Source of the DNA: DASZZX01 sp036260415
GTDB lineage: Bacteria; Actinomycetota; Nitriliruptoria; Nitriliruptorales; JAHWKO01
Assembly (NCBI GenBank): GCA_036260415.1
Contig: DASZZX010000265.1
Location: forward strand, 1-5,172
Direction: 5' to 3'
Length of the DNA: 5,172 bases
Positions within the stretch are counted from its first letter, which is position 1. Each line of letters begins with the position of its first letter. The notes below the pieces were generated by a model. The model did no database searches. It had not been told where the DNA came from and saw nothing but the letters and a program-made list of their open reading frames with translations. A program made the position numbers and the translations under genes. Below are positions 1 to 2,645 of the stretch, one piece after another.

Positions 1-52
1 GACCCCGACCGTCATCCTCCCGTCGCGACCATCGACGGTTCCGAGCTCTACC

Positions 53-70
53 CGCGGCGTGGACGCCGCG
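53..70. repeat. GC-rich hairpin, 7-8 bp stem
   Basis: CGCGGCGT at 53-60 is followed after two bases by its exact reverse complement ACGCCGCG at 63-70. This gives at least a 7-bp stem around a TGGA loop. No T tract follows, so it could be a factor-independent-like terminator of an upstream gene or merely chance in GC-rich DNA. If the frame open to 79-81 is coding, the hairpin lies inside that gene. Confidence 0.35.
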
Positions 71-227
71 CCGGCGGATGAGCCGTTCCTCGTGGCGCAG
101 CGGAGGATCCGTTGGCGTGACGGGCCGCGTCGACCGGTGTCGCGGTGGTCGCGCTGCCAACGGCGCTGGACTGCCGTTGATCGCGCGCCTGCGGGAGGTC
201 GCCCCCCGCTACTCGCGCCATCTACCC

Positions 228-260
228 GGCCCACGGGGGCCCTGCCCGATGGGCTAGCCC
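228..260. repeat. Small hairpin plus 10-bp palindrome upstream of the exported-protein gene
   Basis: GGCCC (228-232) and GGGCC (237-241) form a 5-bp stem with a 4-base loop. Ten bases later, GGGCTAGCCC at 251-260 is a perfect 10-bp palindrome. The heptamer GCCCGAT also occurs twice (244-250 and 257-263). The cluster lies 50-85 bases before the GTG at 313, so it could terminate upstream transcription or bind a regulator. No T tract follows. The assignment is tentative. Confidence 0.25.
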
Positions 261-312
261 GATCTGATCCCTGCAACTGGGCCCTCAGACCGACGTCGCA
301 CCTGCCGACATA

Positions 313-1380
313 GTGACGGTGCACAGCTCCACTGGGAACCGTCGGCTCTGGGTGGGCGCGGCCCTGCTGGCTGCGCTGTGCATGCTGCTGTGGTCGCTGG
401 GTATAGCCACGCTCGCGTCGTTCACCGGCACCACGGCCAACAGCGGCAGCACCTTCACCGCCGCGACCGCGTTCAGCGCGGGGACCGGGATGCGACTCGC
501 CAGCGGCAAGTTCGCAGGCGACGGTGTGGACAACCGCGCCATCACCGGCGTGGGCTTCCGACCCGACGCCGTCATCATCCGCAGCGACATCTCCAAGGAG
601 ATGGCGGTGATGCGCACGTCGACCATGACCGGCGACGCGACCAAGCCGCTCGTGGGAGGCACCGCTCTTACCGCCAACCTGATCCAGTCGCTCGACGCCG
701 ACGGCTTCACCGTCGGGAACAGCGTTGGTGTCAACAGCAGTAGCAGCGCCCGCGTCTTCTGGATCGCGTTCAAGGCGGCGGCCGGCCAGATGAAGGTCGG
801 CTCCTACACGGGCAACGGCACCGGCCAGTCGATGACCGGCCTCGGCTTCGCACCCGAGTACGTGATCGTGGCGTCCGCCTCAGCGCACTCCGCCGTCCAT
901 CGCTCGTCCACCATGGGCTCCCCCTATCTGTTCGAACGGGCGGCGGCGGACACGGGCGCGGTCACGTCGCTGGACGCCGACGGGTTCAGCGTCGGGAGCG
1001 GCCTCCAAGCCAACCAGAACGGGACCACCTACCACTACCTCGCCTGGAACGCCACCGCGGGAGCGATGAGCACGGGCACCTACACCGGCACTGGGGGCGA
1101 CTACCGGTCGGTCACGGGCGTGGGCTTCCAGGCCGGCTACCTCATCGTGAGGGTCGACGGCACACCGTCGCCTGGCTGCGGTGAGTCACCCGTCCACGCA
1201 CCGACGATCGTGCCCTTCGGCGTCAACAACATCGCCTCGCTGCTCTTCGCCACGGGCATCTACGCGTCGAACTTCGGCGTCCACAAGTTCGAGCCGGACG
1301 GGTTCCAGGTCAGAACCGACTGTGCCGTCAACGATGCGGGCAAGAACTACCACTGGGTGGCGTTCAAAGACTCGCCATGA
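313..1380 (+). CDS. Exported three-repeat protein with SipW-cognate-type signal sequence
   Basis: This encodes a 355-residue protein of unknown function, predicted to be exported. The N terminus has R10-R11, a hydrophobic core at about residues 12-34, then LASFTGTTANSGSTFTA at 34-50. That arrangement (an A-x-F-[ST] junction followed by a Ser/Thr/Asn-rich stretch ending in G-[NS]-T-F-T-A) is the hallmark of the SipW-cognate class (TIGR04088), known from TasA and camelysin. Cleavage is inferred near A35. The rest is three tandem repeats at about 60-159, 160-251 and 252-353. Each opens with a G-x-[YF]-x-G-[ND]-G...TG-[VL]-GF-x-P-type block (GVGFRPDAVII, GLGFAPEYVIV, GVGFQAGYLIV), has a [DP]-DGF block in the middle, and ends in an aromatic strand (VFWIAFK, YHYLAWN, YHWVAFK). 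Similar repeats, as I remember them, occur in secreted and phage structural proteins (DUF7483-like) and are probably beta-rich. C289 and C337, both in repeat 3, could form a disulfide. The start is uncertain: an in-frame TGA at 265-267 bounds it, GTG 313 is the first start codon after that, GTG 319 is an alternative, and neither has a clear Shine-Dalgarno. No SipW-type peptidase gene is visible in the window. Confidence 0.85.
   Translation: MTVHSSTGNRRLWVGAALLAALCMLLWSLGIATLASFTGTTANSGSTFTAATAFSAGTGMRLASGKFAGDGVDNRAITGVGFRPDAVIIRSDISKEMAVMRTSTMTGDATKPLVGGTALTANLIQSLDADGFTVGNSVGVNSSSSARVFWIAFKAAAGQMKVGSYTGNGTGQSMTGLGFAPEYVIVASASAHSAVHRSSTMGSPYLFERAAADTGAVTSLDADGFSVGSGLQANQNGTTYHYLAWNATAGAMSTGTYTGTGGDYRSVTGVGFQAGYLIVRVDGTPSPGCGESPVHAPTIVPFGVNNIASLLFATGIYASNFGVHKFEPDGFQVRTDCAVNDAGKNYHWVAFKDSP
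490..1371 (+). repeat. Three tandem protein-level repeats of about 95 residues inside the exported-protein gene
   Basis: The repeat units are approximately 490-789, 790-1065 and 1066-1371. They align at three landmarks: an initial glycine-rich block ending in GF, a central DADGF/DADGF/EPDGF block, and a final aromatic strand. Units 1 and 2 share SLDADGF[TS]VG. Unit 3 is the most diverged: it has P-D-G-F in place of A-D-G-F, an insertion rich in Pro and Gly, and the only two cysteines of the mature protein. The DNA itself is not a close repeat, so the duplication is old. Confidence 0.75.
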
Positions 1381-1419
1381 GCCCGAGTCTCTGGCCACGG
1401 TGGTTGCGGGGCCCAAGGG

Positions 1420-1473
1420 CGGGCGGCGCATGGTCAGATGGCGACCGACCACGGGCCGCGCGTGGTCAGATGG
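1420..1473. repeat. 22-bp direct repeat at 32-bp period
   Basis: Bases 1420-1441 and 1452-1473 are identical at 20 of 22 positions. The core GCGC[AG]TGGTCAGATGG is at 1426-1441 and 1458-1473. The copies are offset by exactly 32 bp, close to three helical turns. They lie between two converging genes, downstream of both, which is not a usual place for an operator. The pair may be a small tandem duplication, a binding-site pair, or part of an antisense or 3' regulatory element. Confidence 0.7.
1447..1467. terminator. Possible bidirectional terminator hairpin between convergent genes
   Basis: GACCACG (1447-1453) and CGTGGTC (1461-1467) are exact reverse complements with a 7-base GC-rich loop. 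The hairpin lies 67 bases after the stop of the exported-protein gene and 109 bases beyond the stop of the oppositely oriented HxlR gene, so it could serve both. No T tract follows on either side; high-GC bacteria often lack one. Its right arm is part of the second copy of the 22-bp direct repeat. Confidence 0.4.
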
Positions 1474-1503
1474 TGCCGGCGGTCGGCTCCACACGCGGCG
1501 CCA

Positions 1504-1515
1504 CTCCGGCCGGAG
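1504..1515. repeat. 12-bp perfect palindrome CTCCGGCCGGAG
   Basis: CTCCGGCCGGAG is its own reverse complement with no central spacer. It lies about 60 bases beyond the HxlR gene stop in the convergent intergenic region. A hairpin without a loop is a poor terminator, so a dimeric protein site or chance in GC-rich sequence is more likely. The rest of 1381-1575 holds no gene that I can support. Confidence 0.3.
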
Positions 1516-1575
1516 ACCCCTCGCGCTGCACGCCTGCGTCGGCGATCGCGGCCAGCGCTGCGCGGGGGCACGGGT

Positions 1576-1914
1576 TCAGGGCTCGGTGGCAGGGCTCCGC
1601 TCGTTCCACTCGCGGCCCCACCGCTCCATCTCCTCGATCACCGGGCGCAGCGCCCGCCCCCGCGGTGTGAGGGCGTACTCGACCCGGGGTGGCAGCTCCC
1701 GGTAGCGGTGCCGCGTCACCACGCCAGCCTGAACCAGCTCGCGGAGCCGCTTGCTCAGCATCCGGTCCGACACACCCTCGGCAGCCTCGAGCAGTTCGGT
1801 GAAGCGGCGCGGGCCGTCGAGCAGGGCCCAGACCAGGTGGGCGGTCCACTTGCGGCCGAGCAGCTCGAAGCAGCGTTCTCCTGGGCAGGCTGGCCTGCCG
1901 CGTCGGTGCGACAC
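1576..1914 (-). CDS. HxlR-family winged helix-turn-helix transcriptional regulator
   Basis: This 112-residue protein matches the HxlR family in length and along its whole sequence. The N terminus RPACPGERCFELLGRKWT (7-24) contains the conserved family cysteine at C10, the residue used for thiol or electrophile sensing in YodB and HypR, plus a second cysteine at C15. GPRRFTELLEAAEGVSDRMLSKRLREL (34-60) forms the helix-turn-helix, with recognition helix about 49-61. HRYRELPPRVEYALTPRG (69-86) is the beta wing with the typical PPRVEY turn. The C-terminal helix (about 87-104, EEMERWGREW) is the usual dimerisation helix. The GTG at 1914 is forced: an in-frame TGA lies shortly upstream and no other start codon intervenes, and GGAGGG sits 9 bases before it. 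The gene is divergent from the DoxX gene, which makes it the likely local repressor. The actual inducer cannot be read from the sequence. Confidence 0.95.
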   Translation of the reverse strand: MSHRRGRPACPGERCFELLGRKWTAHLVWALLDGPRRFTELLEAAEGVSDRMLSKRLRELVQAGVVTRHRYRELPPRVEYALTPRGRALRPVIEEMERWGREWNERSPATEP

Positions 1915-1923
1915 CCGGATGAT

Positions 1924-1929
1924 CCCTCC
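1924..1929 (-). promoter_or_regulatory. Ribosome binding site of the HxlR gene
   Basis: On the minus strand GGAGGG (1929 to 1924) precedes the GTG at 1914 by 9 bases. It is a strong Shine-Dalgarno match and confirms the non-ATG start. Confidence 0.8.
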
Positions 1930-1946
1930 GGCATGCGGACCTTCTC

Positions 1947-1977
1947 ACCGTAACGCGACGGGTATGGCCGCTGTCAC
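1947..1977 (-). promoter_or_regulatory. Possible promoter of the HxlR gene
   Basis: Reading the minus strand, GTGACA (1977-1972) matches TTGACA at five of six positions, and TACGGT (1952-1947) fits the actinobacterial TAnnnT -10. The spacer of 19 bases is long, which lowers confidence. A start near 1940 would give a leader of about 26 bases that includes the ribosome binding site. The -35 element abuts the ATAC-N4-GTAT inverted repeat, so a bound regulator could affect this promoter as well as the DoxX promoter. Confidence 0.4.
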
Positions 1978-1998
1978 ATACCGGAGTATAGTTATGGT
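1971..1998 (+). promoter_or_regulatory. Probable promoter of the DoxX gene
   Basis: CTGTCA (1971-1976) matches TTGACA at four of six positions, and TATGGT (1993-1998) is a good -10 at a 16-base spacer. An overlapping alternative -10 is TATAGT (1987-1992), one base from TATAAT but without a good -35. Either gives a leader of roughly 30-45 bases before the ATG at 2038. This is the most AT-rich stretch of the window, as expected for a promoter. Confidence 0.6.
1978..1989. promoter_or_regulatory. Candidate HxlR operator, ATAC-N4-GTAT
   Basis: ATAC (1978-1981) and GTAT (1986-1989) are perfect inverted halves separated by CGGA. The site lies within the DoxX promoter spacer and overlaps its -10 region, immediately next to the minus-strand -35 element. 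HxlR proteins bind as dimers to short AT-rich inverted repeats at such divergent promoters. Assignment to this particular regulator is inferred from position and symmetry. Additional GTAT-like elements occur nearby (GTATGG at 1962-1967, TTATGG at 1992-1997). Confidence 0.5.
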
Positions 1999-2022
1999 GC
2001 TTCTGAGTGTTCAGCAACGCCA

Positions 2023-2030
2023 GGAAGGAG
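2023..2030 (+). promoter_or_regulatory. Ribosome binding site of the DoxX gene
   Basis: GGAAGGAG ends 7 bases before the ATG at 2038. It supports that start over other in-frame codons. Confidence 0.85.
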
Positions 2031-2037
2031 CAGCGGC

Positions 2038-2466
2038 ATGAGCGACGCCGCAGGGGTCGTGGTGCTCGTCGGCCGGGTGGTGTTCGCGGCGTTCTTCGTG
2101 GTCGCCGCGATGGGTCACTTCACACGCAAGGAGCAGATGGTCGGCTACGCCCGCTCCGTTGGCTTCCCTGTCCCGGCGCTCGCGTGGTGGCCGTCCGGCG
2201 TGTGGCTGCTCGCGGGAGCGGTCTCCATCGCACTGGGCATCTGGCCGGACATCGGCGCGCTGATCGTGGGCGCCTGGTCGATCCCCACCCTGTGGTGGTT
2301 CCACGCCTTCTGGAAGGTGGAGGACGGGCAGCAGAAGATGACCCAGATGCAGCTGTTCTGGCGCAACGTCACCTTCCTCGGTGCCGCGGTGACCCTGTTC
2401 GGTCTGTTCGCCGCCCTCGGCGACCAGCTGCGCTACACGCTGACCGCCCCCCTGTTCCAGTTCTGA
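2038..2466 (+). CDS. DoxX-family integral membrane protein
   Basis: This 142-residue protein has four hydrophobic helices at about 6-26, 44-67, 70-92 and 108-127, the standard DoxX/DoxX-like layout and length. Family features visible are GRVVFAAFFVVAAMGHF (12-28) with H27 after helix 1, the PVPALAWWPSGVWLLAGAVSIALG block (45-68), WFHAFWKVED (87-96) at the end of helix 3, and LFWRNVTFLGA (106-116) opening helix 4. The family was named for a subunit of archaeal thiosulfate:quinone oxidoreductase. In bacteria many members act in, or are induced by, thiol, quinone or other redox stress, but the biochemical role of most is unknown and I cannot assign a reaction here. The gene is divergent from an HxlR regulator over 123 bp containing an operator-like inverted repeat. 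It is probably repressed by that regulator and induced by its signal. It looks monocistronic: a strong inverted repeat follows and the next gene is 179 bp away. Confidence 0.93.
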   Translation: MSDAAGVVVLVGRVVFAAFFVVAAMGHFTRKEQMVGYARSVGFPVPALAWWPSGVWLLAGAVSIALGIWPDIGALIVGAWSIPTLWWFHAFWKVEDGQQKMTQMQLFWRNVTFLGAAVTLFGLFAALGDQLRYTLTAPLFQF

Positions 2467-2494
2467 CTCCCGGCCGCCAGCGGGCGCCCCGGGA

Positions 2495-2546
2495 CCGGAT
2501 CGTGCGCACCCTCGCCAGCACCCCAGCGGAACCACGCACGATCCGG
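2495..2546. terminator. Perfect 12-bp inverted repeat after the DoxX gene; terminator or regulatory hairpin
   Basis: CCGGATCGTGCG (2495-2506) and CGCACGATCCGG (2535-2546) are exact reverse complements separated by 28 bases. The left arm begins 29 bases after the DoxX stop. The stem would be stable in RNA, but the loop is much longer than in ordinary intrinsic terminators and no T tract follows the right arm. A terminator is the simplest reading; a pair of protein half-sites or a structured leader for the downstream cyclase gene is possible. Confidence 0.5.
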
Positions 2547-2630
2547 CTCACCACGCGTCGCTTCGACCGCCTCGACCGTCGGTGGCGCGAGGAGCGGCGC
2601 GTCGACCCGCCCCGGCAACGACCGGGCCGG

Positions 2631-2636
2631 TAGCAT
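2631..2636 (+). promoter_or_regulatory. Possible -10 element (TAGCAT) for a leaderless or near-leaderless cyclase mRNA
   Basis: TAGCAT fits TAnnnT and ends 9 bases before the ATG at 2646. Transcription would then start within a few bases of the ATG. No Shine-Dalgarno is present in the 20 bases before the ATG, which fits a leaderless transcript, a common mode in actinobacteria. No convincing -35 was found. The same TAG triplet is an in-frame stop that fixes the start codon. Confidence 0.4.
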
Positions 2637-2645
2637 CCGCGGCGT

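Larger units (their letters stand above)
1..312. other. No confident gene; possible tail of an upstream gene
   Basis: No reading frame here is convincing. On the plus strand, frame 1 is open from the window edge to a TGA at 79-81 (26 residues, ending RRGRRAGG), frame 3 is open to a TAG at 255-257, and frame 2 is open to a TAG at 311-313. All three are G/C-rich at third positions, so codon bias does not choose between them. The predicted peptides are rich in Arg, Pro, Ser and Trp and show no domain I recognise. One of them could be the 3' end of a gene starting before the window. The region also contains short GC-rich hairpins, listed separately. I see no good -10/-35 pair and no strong ribosome binding site before the gene at 313. 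Confidence 0.4.

Noticed and set aside
59..313. 84-codon frame before the exported-protein gene
   Set aside because: Arg/Pro/Trp-rich composition, no ribosome binding site before its GTG, and no recognisable motif. It could at most be the tail of a longer upstream frame.
285..773. 162-codon minus-strand frame opposite the exported-protein gene
   Set aside because: The plus-strand frame contains the signal sequence and repeats. The antisense frame shows no domain and is explained by codon bias.
313..1380. Phage tail or structural protein
   Set aside because: The repeats recall some phage structural proteins, but the clear export signal and the lack of any phage gene nearby argue for a secreted cellular protein.
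1420..1473. Start of a CRISPR array
   Set aside because: Only two copies of the 22-bp repeat exist, the gap of about 10 bp is far too short for a spacer, and there are no cas genes.
1377..1670. 97-codon frame starting in an ATGA overlap with the stop of the exported-protein gene
   Set aside because: The overlap looks like translational coupling, but the product is low-complexity Ala/Arg/Pro/Ser sequence, has no ribosome binding site of note, and runs antisense into the well-supported HxlR gene.
1466..2017. 183-codon minus-strand frame overlapping the HxlR gene in another frame
   Set aside because: The HxlR frame has full family-level similarity and its own ribosome binding site. This overlapping frame is Arg/Pro/Ala-rich and crosses the promoter region.
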